From Pseudomonas sp. Bout1 (GTDB lineage Bacteria > Pseudomonadota > Gammaproteobacteria > Pseudomonadales > Pseudomonadaceae), in NCBI RefSeq assembly GCF_034314165.1, contig NZ_JAVIWK010000001.1:3487001-3551000 (forward strand): a stretch of 64,000 bases of DNA, in the 5' to 3' direction. The first letter of the stretch is position 1; every line of letters starts with the position of its first letter. The position numbers and the translations under genes were made by a program. The notes under the pieces are model-generated. The model was not told where the DNA came from and searched no databases. It saw nothing but the letters and a program-made list of their open reading frames with translations. This document shows positions 16,590-25,253 of the stretch, one piece after another.

Positions 16590-17717
16590 TCACCTTGGGT
16601 GATTACCCTCCGGAGGTTCTTCGTCATCAGCGACCGATGACTTGAGTAGGGTCGTGGCTCGACTTTCGAGCAGTGCACCCGCTTGAAAGTAACCCATCAC
16701 CGTGGTGACACTGCGATGTTCAGTCATGGCCATCACGTCGCCGAGCGGCACGCCCTGGCGCCCGGCCTCGGTGACAAACCCCGATCTTAAACTGTGCGCC
16801 GCCCAATTGCCGTCCAGCCCGGCCAATTGGGCGCGGCGTTGGACAATCCGCGCCACCTGGTCGCTCGACAGCCGATCAGCACTGACCTTGCCACCTTTAT
16901 ACAGGCGGCGAAACAGCGGGCCAGATTCGGCGGGCGCAGCCGCCAGCCAGGCAGCGAGGGCCTGCGCTGCTGGGCCTCGCAGCGGCTTCTCACGGCGCAC
17001 GCCGCCGGTGTCGGTCTTGGTGGTGCCGAGGGTGTACAGCCAGGTGTCAGCATCCAGTTGGCGCACGTCGCCGACCTGCAGGCCGACCACCTCGGACCGC
17101 CGTCGACCGCCACCGCTCCAAGCCAGGAGCAGCAGGGCGCGATCCCGTACGCCGCGCACACCGTCGCTGCAGGTGGCGAGCAGCGCATGTAACGGCTCGA
17201 GCACGATCGCGGTTTTCTTGCGCACCGCCACACCCTGGCGCGATTGCGCTTTGCGAGCGTCGCGCAGCAAGGTCTTTAACGCCGGATCTTCGCACGGATT
17301 GTCCCAGCCGTTGAGTCGATGCCATTTGCCGAGCACCGAAAGGCGGTGACTGACGGTATTGAAGGCCAACGCCCCCAGTCCGCCCTTAACCCGGGCGGCC
17401 ACCAGCGCCGCGTCGATCGCCGGCGGCAGCAGGTGCGCCCAGGTACCGTCGGCTAGCGGCCGGGCCAAGTGGTCGAGGACGAACTGCACGGCCACGGTGG
17501 CGGGGAGTGGCGCATCGCCCAGCACTTGGCCGTAGCGCAGTTGCAGCCAGGCCGACCAGTAGGTCAGGGCGCTGCGGTAGCTGCGCACGGTGTTGGCCGC
17601 CGTGCCGGCGGCGATAAACGCGGTCGCGGCGTACTGGGCGTTTTCGGCGAGAACATGCAGCTCCAGCGGCGATTCGTCGACCAAAGGTAACTGATCTGTA
17701 ATATTTAATACGTTCAA
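16590..17717 (-). CDS. Tyrosine recombinase (site-specific integrase)
   Basis: 375 aa with an intact catalytic set: R207 in GGRRRSEV, K234 in GTTKTDTGG, H308 and R311 in AAHSLRSG, H334 in TEHRSV and Y343 in VMGYFQ. A SAM-like core-binding domain covers ~20-150. It should catalyse strand exchange at an att site, but no att repeat was identified. It is divergent from the KfrA-like gene across 78 AT-rich bp that contain several GATAA/TTATC repeats. GC content and codon use are markedly higher than in the transposition operon upstream, suggesting separate origin. Confidence 0.9.
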   Translation of the reverse strand: MNVLNITDQLPLVDESPLELHVLAENAQYAATAFIAAGTAANTVRSYRSALTYWSAWLQLRYGQVLGDAPLPATVAVQFVLDHLARPLADGTWAHLLPPAIDAALVAARVKGGLGALAFNTVSHRLSVLGKWHRLNGWDNPCEDPALKTLLRDARKAQSRQGVAVRKKTAIVLEPLHALLATCSDGVRGVRDRALLLLAWSGGGRRRSEVVGLQVGDVRQLDADTWLYTLGTTKTDTGGVRREKPLRGPAAQALAAWLAAAPAESGPLFRRLYKGGKVSADRLSSDQVARIVQRRAQLAGLDGNWAAHSLRSGFVTEAGRQGVPLGDVMAMTEHRSVTTVMGYFQAGALLESRATTLLKSSVADDEEPPEGNHPR

Positions 17718-17795
17718 CGTATGATAATTCCATTATTCAAAAAATAACGTCGGATAACATTTAATTATCAGACCTAATATACGCTGAGGTGAGCC

Positions 17796-18668
17796 ATGGC
17801 AGTAGGGGTGCCGGAAAACGACGTGTTTGCCGCCGCGGACGCAGTGTTGGCCCGCGGCGAACGGCCAACGGTTGAACGTGTGCGTCTGGAGTTGGGGCGA
17901 GGCAGTCCGGCTCGCGTCGGTGGTTTGCTCGATCAATGGTGGGCGAGGCTGGCCGAAAGGCTGAGTGGCGAGACTCGCCTACCGACGTTGCCGGCGGGGG
18001 TCTCGCAGGCCTTTGTCGCCGTGTGGCAACAGGCGATCCATCTGGCACAGGGCGTTTCTGAGCAGGCGCTGTCCGAACAACGTCATGTCTTGGCCGCCGA
18101 GCGCGAGCGAGTCGCCGTCGTGGAGGACCAGGCTCGTCAGGACGTCGCACTCGCTCGACAACATGCGATGGTCGCCCAAGCGGCACAGCAAGTTAGCGAG
18201 ACTCGTTTGGCCGACCTGGAGGCGCTTCTGGAACAGCGTGCGACGCAGATTCAAGACCTGCAGCAGCAGCGCAACAGCCTGCTGCGGGAACGCGGTGACG
18301 CGCAGCAGCACAACCAGACCTTGCATCAGGAGCTGCAGGAGTTGCGACTCAAGGCCGAGCAGGAACGCGTCGCGCAGGAGATCTACGTGCGCGGGGTCGA
18401 GGATCGTGCGCATCGTGAAGTCGATCGTGCCCGGGAAGAGAGCAAGCATATGACCTCCCAAGTGAAGGAAGCAGGCAACCAACTTGAGCATTTGCAGCAA
18501 AGGATTGATGGTGCGCAGTACGCGCTGGGTCAGGCACTGCAAAATGCCGCAGCACAGCAGGCGCGTGGCGACACGCTTGAGCAGCAGTTAGTGCAACTGC
18601 GCTCATCGCCAGTCAGCGAACGCAAGACGCGAGCGAGGAAAAAGCCGGGGCCCAAGCCTGCGAAGTAG
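17796..18668 (+). CDS. KfrA-like DNA-binding coiled-coil protein
   Basis: 290 aa. Residues 1-70 form a KfrA N-terminal DNA-binding domain (VFAAADAVLARGERPTVERVRLELGRGSPARVGGLLDQW). Residues ~90-260 are a long Gln/Glu/Arg-rich coiled coil, and the tail is basic (KTRARKKPGPKPAK). KfrA proteins of plasmids repress their own promoter and build structures on DNA; chromosomal relatives often pair with integrases on genomic islands. GAGGTGA precedes the ATG. The intergenic TTATC/GATAA repeats shared with the divergent recombinase are a plausible operator (inference). Confidence 0.82.
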   Translation: MAVGVPENDVFAAADAVLARGERPTVERVRLELGRGSPARVGGLLDQWWARLAERLSGETRLPTLPAGVSQAFVAVWQQAIHLAQGVSEQALSEQRHVLAAERERVAVVEDQARQDVALARQHAMVAQAAQQVSETRLADLEALLEQRATQIQDLQQQRNSLLRERGDAQQHNQTLHQELQELRLKAEQERVAQEIYVRGVEDRAHREVDRAREESKHMTSQVKEAGNQLEHLQQRIDGAQYALGQALQNAAAQQARGDTLEQQLVQLRSSPVSERKTRARKKPGPKPAK

Positions 18669-18739
18669 GCATGCCAGTCTACATCTTCAGCATACGGTGA
18701 CACTTTGCGCCAATCCAAAGGTTCTGCGAGAGACATCGA

Positions 18740-19761
18740 TTGGGCAAGCCACTCCACCGATGGGTCATCCCGGAAACCTACGTCCAACTGCTCTTCGAGT
18801 ACCTAGAGGCGTGCGGTCATGCGCCAGATACGATACTGGGAGAGCCCTGGCCGACGCCCGTCGGGCATGGTCTCGGCGGGGTTGCCATCGAACACTGGGA
18901 GACACTGCTGGAAACAGCCGAACAGCATCTGGATGATCCGTTGATCGGGCTGCATGTCGGCCAGACCATCTCGGCCCGACATCTTGGCGTCCTCGGCTCC
19001 GTACTCCTGGCCTGTGATAACTTCGGTGCCGCGCTGCAACGATTCGAGCGCTACCAACGCCTGGTCTTCGACGTCATACCGATGACGATCCGCATCGGCC
19101 CCTGCTGGACCGAACTGACCTGGGATATTCACGAGTATCAGCCCCGGCACCTGATAGACGAGACGACTTCACCGTGATGACACAGTTCTGCCGCGGCCTG
19201 ATTCGGGGCTCGATTCCCTTGAATACCGTGCATTTCGTACACGCAGCACCCCGTGAAGTGAAGCCTTGCGAGGACTACTTCTTCGGTTGCCCGGTGCTTT
19301 TTAACCAGCCGGAGCCGCTGCTGCGTTTCGGGACCGAAATGCTGTCTATGTCTCTGAAAAGCCCGGACCCGGCGCTCGTCGCGGTGCTGGAGCGTCATGC
19401 AGAAGAACTGCTCGCAGGGCTGCCGCAGGAAGAGGAAATCATCGAGCGAGTGAGAAAGGAAGTCGCGCTACTGTTGCAGCAGGGCGAACCGGACATCAAG
19501 CGCCTGAGCGCGATACTCTGCTGCTCACCGCGCAGCCTTCAGCGGCGACTCGAAAGTGCCGGGACAAGCTTTCGTCGAGAGCTCAACGTCGTCCGCCATG
19601 AACTGGCGCGATCCTATCTGCAGGATCCACGGCTTCAGATTTCGGAAATTGCTCTGTTGCTCGGGTACTCCGAACACAGCGCCTTTACTAGGACATACTG
19701 CGAATGGACTGGCGAGCCCCCGAAACGAGGCCGCGAGGCGCCAACTGGAGCTGAAGTGTGA
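18740..19761 (+). pseudogene. AraC-family regulator split by a single-base frameshift
   Basis: Two overlapping ORFs make one AraC protein with an arabinose-binding-type N-terminal domain (18740-19177) and a C-terminal double HTH (from 19174, ending SEIALLLGYSEHSAFTRTYCEWTG). The break is at ~19167: acttcaccg ends the first frame with TSP-stop. One additional T would restore the family-like reading ETTFTVMTQFCRG. The first ORF has only a TTG start, so the 5' end may also be damaged. It follows the KfrA-like gene and probably marks the old edge of the island. A sequencing error is the alternative. Confidence 0.75.
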
Positions 19762-20006
19762 CCGATTATTTTGGGTCAACTAGGCCGTATCGATTGTTGG
19801 CGATCGTCGATGGCTGTCAGCGGTGAAAGGAGGTACCGCCATGTATGGTTTTCAGATATTCGCGTCGGAAAAATCAGAGGATGGGTGTTCTCAACCAATC
19901 CAATTTCTGAGTGAGCCGTCTATAGGTTATTCCGTTGAGCGCAACCTGCTCTACCTTCTGGGGGGCTTTGGTATCGGCCGTATCAGTTCACGAGTGACGT
20001 CCTGCT

Positions 20007-20888
20007 CTAACTGATCAGAGATGTATTCTTGATCGACGCGTATTCGCGCTCAATTTGTTTGTAGCCATATTTGTTCTCAAGCCTTTTGACGATGAAGTGA
20101 CCTCGGGCAGTGTTTTGATAAAAGTCAGTGAATAGAGCATTGATCGATGCGCCGGTAAACGCTCCAATTACAGGAACAGCCTGCGCCGCAAACTTGCTAG
20201 TAATGGTAAAGCCAAAGCGTGTAGCGACCTTTTCAATCAACACGGTCAGCCATTTCCCTGTCTGACCCGGGGTAAAGTAACTTGTCGCTTTGGCACCGTG
20301 TTTGGCAACGATCTCTGCCAGCTCCTTGGACAAATGCTGCATGGTCTGAGTGGTAAAGCTACGGGTAGCGTAATAGCCCGTTTCCGTAGCATCGTCTGCT
20401 TGGCTTGGGCCACCCATGGCAAACACTTCGATGCATGCCTGCTTCGTTGCAAAATCATTGAGATCGAAGCCTTCGCTTCGTGCCACATCGGCCACCGATC
20501 GCATCATTATGGTAGTGGAGACCGGTAGCTCGACGAATAGAGCGGTAAAGCCGAAGGCGCCGCCAATTGCGCCGGAGGTGGCTGCATAAATCTTGTGTAA
20601 TCGTGTTGATGCAGGTTTTTTAGGGCTGTTTTCCAAGCTCCACAACGCGGCTTCGGCAGATGAATGCAGGGCCGCTGTTACGGCACCATTAATCTTCCTT
20701 GAGACGACGTCAGGTAAGGCTTTCACCGCAATTTCGATTGGCGACCCGATAAAGCCGGACAGCCTCGCCGTCAGAGAAGGAGACTCCAGTAAATCCACCG
20801 CCTGCTTCAAGCTCTTGTAGTCTTCGGGGTTGTCTTTGATGTCCACACACATTTCCGTCGGAGGTTTAGTCCGCAAACATGAATCCAT
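20007..20888 (-). CDS. EcsC family protein
   Basis: 293 aa. The EcsC (PF12787) pattern is visible: RLSGFIGSPIEIAVKALP near the N terminus, a Gly-rich hydrophobic segment SGAIGGAFGFTALFVELPVSTTIMMRSVADVARSEG, then the ACIEVFAMGGP motif and AVPVIGAFTGASINALFTDFYQNTARGHFIVKRLE at the end. The function of the family is poorly known; it is named after a Bacillus gene next to the EcsAB transporter. It stands alone here, with ~250 bp of apparently empty sequence on each side. Confidence 0.82.
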   Translation of the reverse strand: MDSCLRTKPPTEMCVDIKDNPEDYKSLKQAVDLLESPSLTARLSGFIGSPIEIAVKALPDVVSRKINGAVTAALHSSAEAALWSLENSPKKPASTRLHKIYAATSGAIGGAFGFTALFVELPVSTTIMMRSVADVARSEGFDLNDFATKQACIEVFAMGGPSQADDATETGYYATRSFTTQTMQHLSKELAEIVAKHGAKATSYFTPGQTGKWLTVLIEKVATRFGFTITSKFAAQAVPVIGAFTGASINALFTDFYQNTARGHFIVKRLENKYGYKQIEREYASIKNTSLIS

Positions 20889-21136
20889 CGATTAGGCTGC
20901 GCGACGGGTACTTAAATGAGCGGTGAACTAGGATATCAAGTGTGGCGAGCGGTACACCAAGTATTTGATGTCACACATTTATGGACTCGACGAACACCTG
21001 ATCTTTTGGCTTTCCTTATGCCAGCGCGCAGCGCTCTACACTTGAGCTCTGCTAGCATCAGTTGGATGGGAAGTCGTCGACTGTCGGCCTCCTTGGCCTG
21101 TGATGTCCACATGGAAGGGCAGTCACGTAGAAGTCA

Positions 21137-22294
21137 TCAGAGCTCGTAAGAGTGCGCACCGGTTCCAGCAAGGTTCCCGCTGTCGACGATAAGGTACTCC
21201 TCGCGAATACGAGTGCCTTCAAAGTAGCTCTGCAAAATTTCCAGCGTACCCGCAGCATAACGTGCTTGAGCCGAGAGCGAGGTTCCGGACATATGAGGTG
21301 TCATACCGTTGAACGGCATAGTTCGCCAGGGATGTTCGGGTGATGCCGGCTGAGGAAACCAGACGTCTCCTGCATAACCTGCGATATGTCCTGACTCCAA
21401 AGCCCTGACAAGAGCATCGCGCTCCACCAATTTGCCACGTGCACAATTGATGAGATAAGTACCGCGTTTCATTTGTGCCAGTGTTGCTTCGTCGAGCAGG
21501 TTTTCGGTGGACGGATAGAGGGGGATCTGAAGATTGATGATGTCGACAGTCTTGATCAGCGACAGCACATCCGGGTGAAACGTCAGGTTCAACTCATTTT
21601 CAATGGTTGAATCCAGGCGGTGACGCTGGGTGTAGTGCAGGTGCAAACCGAATGGTTTAAGCCGACGCAGTACGGCCAAGCCTATTCGTCCGGCTCCGAT
21701 AGTGCCGAAATGCAGGCCTTCGATGTCATAGCTTCGGGAAACACAATCCGCAATGTTCCAACCACCATCAACGGCTGTTTGATGGGCAGGCAAATAATTG
21801 CGTACCAGCGACAACGCCATCATCACCACATGCTCCGCGACACTGATGCTGTTGGAACCGGTGACTTCGGCAACGGTGATATTAGCGTGCGCCGCGGCAG
21901 CAAGATCCACATGATCAGAACCAATACCGGCGGTGAGTGCAAGCTTCAATTTTTTCGCTTTGGCGATCCGTTCGGCGGTCAGATAAGCAGGCCAGAATGG
22001 TTGAGATATAACCACCTCGGCGTCAGGCAGGAGACGTTCGAACTCAGAGTTCGGCCCATCCTTGTCGCTGATCACAATGAGCTCATGGCCGCCCCGTTCC
22101 AAATAATTGCGAAGCCCCAACTCCCCTGAAACACAGCCCACCAGTTCACCGGGTTTGAACCCGAGAGGGCCCATTGGTGTCGGCGTTTTCTGGCCATTGG
22201 CATACGTCGTGATGGTTGGAATCTCATTTCTTGCGTAACGAGGTGGATAGCCATCAACAGGGTCGGGATAAAGAACACATAGTATTTTTGCCAT
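21137..22294 (-). CDS. fdh: NADP-type formate dehydrogenase (metal-independent)
   Basis: 385 aa, D-2-hydroxyacid dehydrogenase fold, very close to the soluble formate dehydrogenase of Pseudomonas sp. 101 but with Burkholderia stabilis-like features. It oxidises formate to CO2. Key residues are N148, R286, Q315 and H334 (MTPHMSG), with the Rossmann motif GAGRIG at 200-205. The position after strand beta-2 that is Asp221 in NAD-specific enzymes is Q223 (HYTQRHRLDS), as in the NADP-dependent B. stabilis enzyme, so NADPH production is predicted. GGGAG precedes the ATG. It lies 162 bp downstream of cioB copy 1 on the same strand, so co-transcription with the oxidase is possible. Confidence 0.93.
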   Translation of the reverse strand: MAKILCVLYPDPVDGYPPRYARNEIPTITTYANGQKTPTPMGPLGFKPGELVGCVSGELGLRNYLERGGHELIVISDKDGPNSEFERLLPDAEVVISQPFWPAYLTAERIAKAKKLKLALTAGIGSDHVDLAAAAHANITVAEVTGSNSISVAEHVVMMALSLVRNYLPAHQTAVDGGWNIADCVSRSYDIEGLHFGTIGAGRIGLAVLRRLKPFGLHLHYTQRHRLDSTIENELNLTFHPDVLSLIKTVDIINLQIPLYPSTENLLDEATLAQMKRGTYLINCARGKLVERDALVRALESGHIAGYAGDVWFPQPASPEHPWRTMPFNGMTPHMSGTSLSAQARYAAGTLEILQSYFEGTRIREEYLIVDSGNLAGTGAHSYEL

Positions 22295-22456
22295 GAACTA
22301 TATCTCCCGTGTGTCGTGTGACTTTCTGTTCTGCCAGGATAAAGCGATTGGGCTGTATGTCGGCCAAGGGCCGTGAAAGGGGGAAGGTATCCATCTGAGG
22401 CAATCTATTTAGCCGCGCACTCAGAATTGGACACCTGGACCTATCAGGCTTGGCAC

Positions 22457-23470
22457 CTAGTGGTGATAGCCTTCACCCAATTTAACTTTACCTCTGAAAA
22501 CGTAATAGCTCCACGCGGTATAGACCAGAATGAAGGGAAGCGTAAACAGTGCTCCGATCAGCGCAAACAGCTGGCTTGCCACCGGCGAGGCCGCCTGCCA
22601 CATAGAGATGGACGGCGGTACGATATTGGGCCAAATGCTGATGCCCAAGCCGCTGTAGCCAAGGAAAATTACAAGCAGTGTCAACAGAAACGGACTTGCG
22701 GTTGCTCGATGCGCCAGCGTGATCAATGTGGCAATGAAACAGAACAGCAACAGCAGTGGTACAGGCAGGAAGTAGAGCAGGTTAGGCATCGTGAACCAAC
22801 GTTGCGCGATCTCCGGATGGGCGAGCGGCGTCCAGATGCTGATCACTGCAATGACGAACAACAGAGCATAGATGAAGTAGGACGAAAATCGGTACATATC
22901 CTCCTGCAATCTGCCTTCGGTTTTCATGATCAGCCAGGTGCTTCCCAACTGGGCATAGGCCACCAGCAGTGCGAAACCACAAAACAGCGGGAAGGGACGA
23001 AGCCAGTCGAGACTGCCACCTGCGTAGGCATTGTTGACGACTGGGATGCCGTCAAGGAAGGCACCGAGCGCAACGCCTTGGCTGAAAGTGGCAACGATAG
23101 AACCGCCGACGAAAGCCTTATCCCACCAATGCCGATTGCGTTCACTGGCCTTGAACCGGAACTCGAAGGCGACACCCCGAAAAATCAGGCCCAGTAACAT
23201 GATGATCAGGGGCAAATACAGCGCGCTGAGAATGACTGAGTAAGCCAGGGGAAACGCTCCGAAAAGCCCGGCGCCACCGAGTACCAGCCATGTCTCGTTG
23301 CCATCCCATACGGGTGCAACCGTGTTCATCATGACATCTCGCTCTTCTTTGTCTTTGATCGCAAGAAAGAGCAATCCAATGCCTAGATCAAAGCCATCCA
23401 TCACGACATACATCATGACGCCGAAGATGATGATCAATGCCCAAATCAAACTCAGGTCGATGCCGCCCAT
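22457..23470 (-). CDS. cioB: Cyanide-insensitive quinol oxidase subunit II, copy 1
   Basis: 337 aa, eight or nine membrane segments, CydB family. Visible signatures are VMMYVVMDGFDLGIGLLF near the N terminus, the conserved WDGNETWLVLGGAGLFGAFPLAY block and FRGVAFEFRFKA. The C terminus ends YYVFRGKVKLGEGYHH. It supports the heme-bearing subunit I in a bd-type oxidase that reduces O2 to water. It follows cioA by 37 bp. Unlike copy 2, no DUF2474 or other small ORF follows before fdh, as far as I can see. A long antisense ORF here is a shadow. Confidence 0.93.
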   Translation of the reverse strand: MGGIDLSLIWALIIIFGVMMYVVMDGFDLGIGLLFLAIKDKEERDVMMNTVAPVWDGNETWLVLGGAGLFGAFPLAYSVILSALYLPLIIMLLGLIFRGVAFEFRFKASERNRHWWDKAFVGGSIVATFSQGVALGAFLDGIPVVNNAYAGGSLDWLRPFPLFCGFALLVAYAQLGSTWLIMKTEGRLQEDMYRFSSYFIYALLFVIAVISIWTPLAHPEIAQRWFTMPNLLYFLPVPLLLLFCFIATLITLAHRATASPFLLTLLVIFLGYSGLGISIWPNIVPPSISMWQAASPVASQLFALIGALFTLPFILVYTAWSYYVFRGKVKLGEGYHH

Positions 23471-23507
23471 AGCGCTCGCTCCTCAATCTCGGAAAAGTGT
23501 CTGAACA

Positions 23508-24914
23508 TCATTTTTCATCTGCAGCCGATAGTGGCCTGGCTGGTGTTCGTTGTTGGCCTACGCTGTCCTCAGGAGCGGGTTTCGCCCCGTGAGCCTGCGG
23601 CCCTTTGTGCACGAGTTTGAGCATGTAAGCGATGCCTGCACCGAACAAAACGAAGTAAACAAGGACGAACAGCACGAGGCTAATGCTGACCTGTGAAACG
23701 GTCAGTGGTGATACCGCGTCAACTGTTCGCAGCAGGCCGTACACTACCCATGGCTGACGGCCCATTTCGGTAGTAACCCATCCTGCCAACAACGCAATGA
23801 GTCCAGAGGGGCCCATACAAAGCCAGAAGGCCAGGAACGGACGTGAGGTGTATAACTTCTGTCCGCGCCGCAGCCACAGGCTCAATAGTCCGGCAAGGAT
23901 CATCAGCATTCCCATGCTGACCATCAATCTAAACGTCCAGAAAATCACGGTTGAATTAGGTCGGTCTTCTGGCGGGAATGATTTGAGCGCCGGAATTTGC
24001 TTGTCGAGGCTGTGGGTGAGAATCAAGCTGCCCAGCACCGGAATTTCAATCGCGTAGCGGGTTTTTTCGGCTTTCATATCCGGCCATCCCGCCAGAATGA
24101 GCGGCGAGGGCTCACCGGGAACGTTTTCCCAGTGGCCTTCGATGGCAGCGATTTTTGCAGGTTGGTGTTCGAGCGTATTCAATCCGTGAGCGTCTCCGAC
24201 CACCGCCTGAATCGGCGCCACGATCAGTGCCATCCACGCAGCCATCGACAACATAGTGCGAGCTGCCGGCGTGTCATGACCGCGTAACAGGTGCCAAGCG
24301 CCTGATGCCCCCACAAAAAATGCAGTCGCCAGGAATGCTGCGATTGCCATGTGCGCGAGTCGGAACGGGAATGAGGGGTTGAACACCACCGCCAGCCAGT
24401 CAACAGGAACCGCACGACCGCCAACGATTTCGAATCCCTGTGGCGTATGCATCCAGCTGTTCGATGACAGGATCCAGAACGTTGAAATCAGGGTACCCAA
24501 CGACACCATGGCGGTAGCAAAAAAGTGCAGCCCACGGCCAACCTTCTCCCAGCCGAAGAGCATAACGCCTAGAAAACCTGCTTCAAGAAAAAAGGCGGTG
24601 AGTACCTCGTAAGTCAACAGCGGCCCAGTGATGCTGCCTGCAAAATAGGAAAAGCCACTCCAGTTTGTTCCGAACTGATAGGCCATAACCAATCCAGAAA
24701 CCACGCCCATGCCGAAATTCAGGGCAAAAATCTTTACCCAAAAAGTGTAAAGATCCTGATATACATCTCGTCCGGTTTTAAGCCATAAACCTTCCAACAC
24801 CGTTAGGAAGCTGGCCAAGCCTATTGTTATTGCAGGGAAAACGATGTGGACGCCAACAGTAAACGCGAACTGAATTCGCGCTAAATCAATTGCAGTCGAA
24901 TCGATTATGTCCAT
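23508..24914 (-). CDS. cioA: Cyanide-insensitive quinol oxidase subunit I, copy 1
   Basis: 468 aa, CydA family with the short Q-loop (~GHWENVPGEPSPLILAG) that marks CIO-type oxidases. The heme-ligand segment FAFTVGVHIVFPAITIG is at the N terminus and TTEMGRQPWVVYGLLRT near the C terminus. It oxidises ubiquinol and carries the b- and d-type hemes, giving respiration resistant to cyanide. It is divergent from fdhF copy 1 across 339 bp and leads cioB and possibly fdh. Codon usage is visibly less GC-rich than in copy 2, which suggests acquisition and not a recent tandem duplication. Confidence 0.94.
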   Translation of the reverse strand: MDIIDSTAIDLARIQFAFTVGVHIVFPAITIGLASFLTVLEGLWLKTGRDVYQDLYTFWVKIFALNFGMGVVSGLVMAYQFGTNWSGFSYFAGSITGPLLTYEVLTAFFLEAGFLGVMLFGWEKVGRGLHFFATAMVSLGTLISTFWILSSNSWMHTPQGFEIVGGRAVPVDWLAVVFNPSFPFRLAHMAIAAFLATAFFVGASGAWHLLRGHDTPAARTMLSMAAWMALIVAPIQAVVGDAHGLNTLEHQPAKIAAIEGHWENVPGEPSPLILAGWPDMKAEKTRYAIEIPVLGSLILTHSLDKQIPALKSFPPEDRPNSTVIFWTFRLMVSMGMLMILAGLLSLWLRRGQKLYTSRPFLAFWLCMGPSGLIALLAGWVTTEMGRQPWVVYGLLRTVDAVSPLTVSQVSISLVLFVLVYFVLFGAGIAYMLKLVHKGPQAHGAKPAPEDSVGQQRTPARPLSAADEK

Positions 24915-25006
24915 GCTTTTCTGCCTCTCAGGAAGGGTGCAAATTTGCCTGGGAATACAGCTGGGAAGGCAACTACGCTAGCCCGGGTTATTGGCTTTCC
25001 TTTGCC

Positions 25007-25035
25007 TTGACATGGTGGTGCATGCCGCCTAGATT
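25007..25035 (+). promoter_or_regulatory. Candidate sigma-70 promoter for fdhF copy 1
   Basis: TTGACA (25007-25012), a 17-bp spacer and TAGATT (25030-25035) point toward the fdhF/ydeP gene, leaving a leader of ~210 bases. The remaining ~300 bp between cioA and fdhF hold nothing else I recognise, and the 44-bp operator-like site found at copy 2 is absent here. Confidence 0.4.
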
Positions 25036-25253
25036 CTAGATCACTGTCGAAGATCATGAGCAAATATTTCTCTCGGTTAATGAGAGGAGCTCTCAAGTAG
25101 GGTTCTGAGTTGTATATTTGTTTTGTGCTGTGTGGTTGTGACGTTTACCTCTCACTAAGAGGGTGAAAGTTACGTAATGCCGTATTATAGCGGCAGGAAA
25201 TATGCAACTATCGGCTCTCACCTCTATGGTTATGAGTCGTATGTGGAGCGATC

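Noticed and set aside
19823..20014. 63-codon plus-strand ORF before ecsC
   Set aside because: An AGGAGG-like site is near, but the translation is of low information and has no support from neighbours; left out as a gene.
22373..23197. 274-codon plus-strand frame
   Set aside because: Antisense to cioB copy 1 with Gln/Arg-rich nonsense composition.
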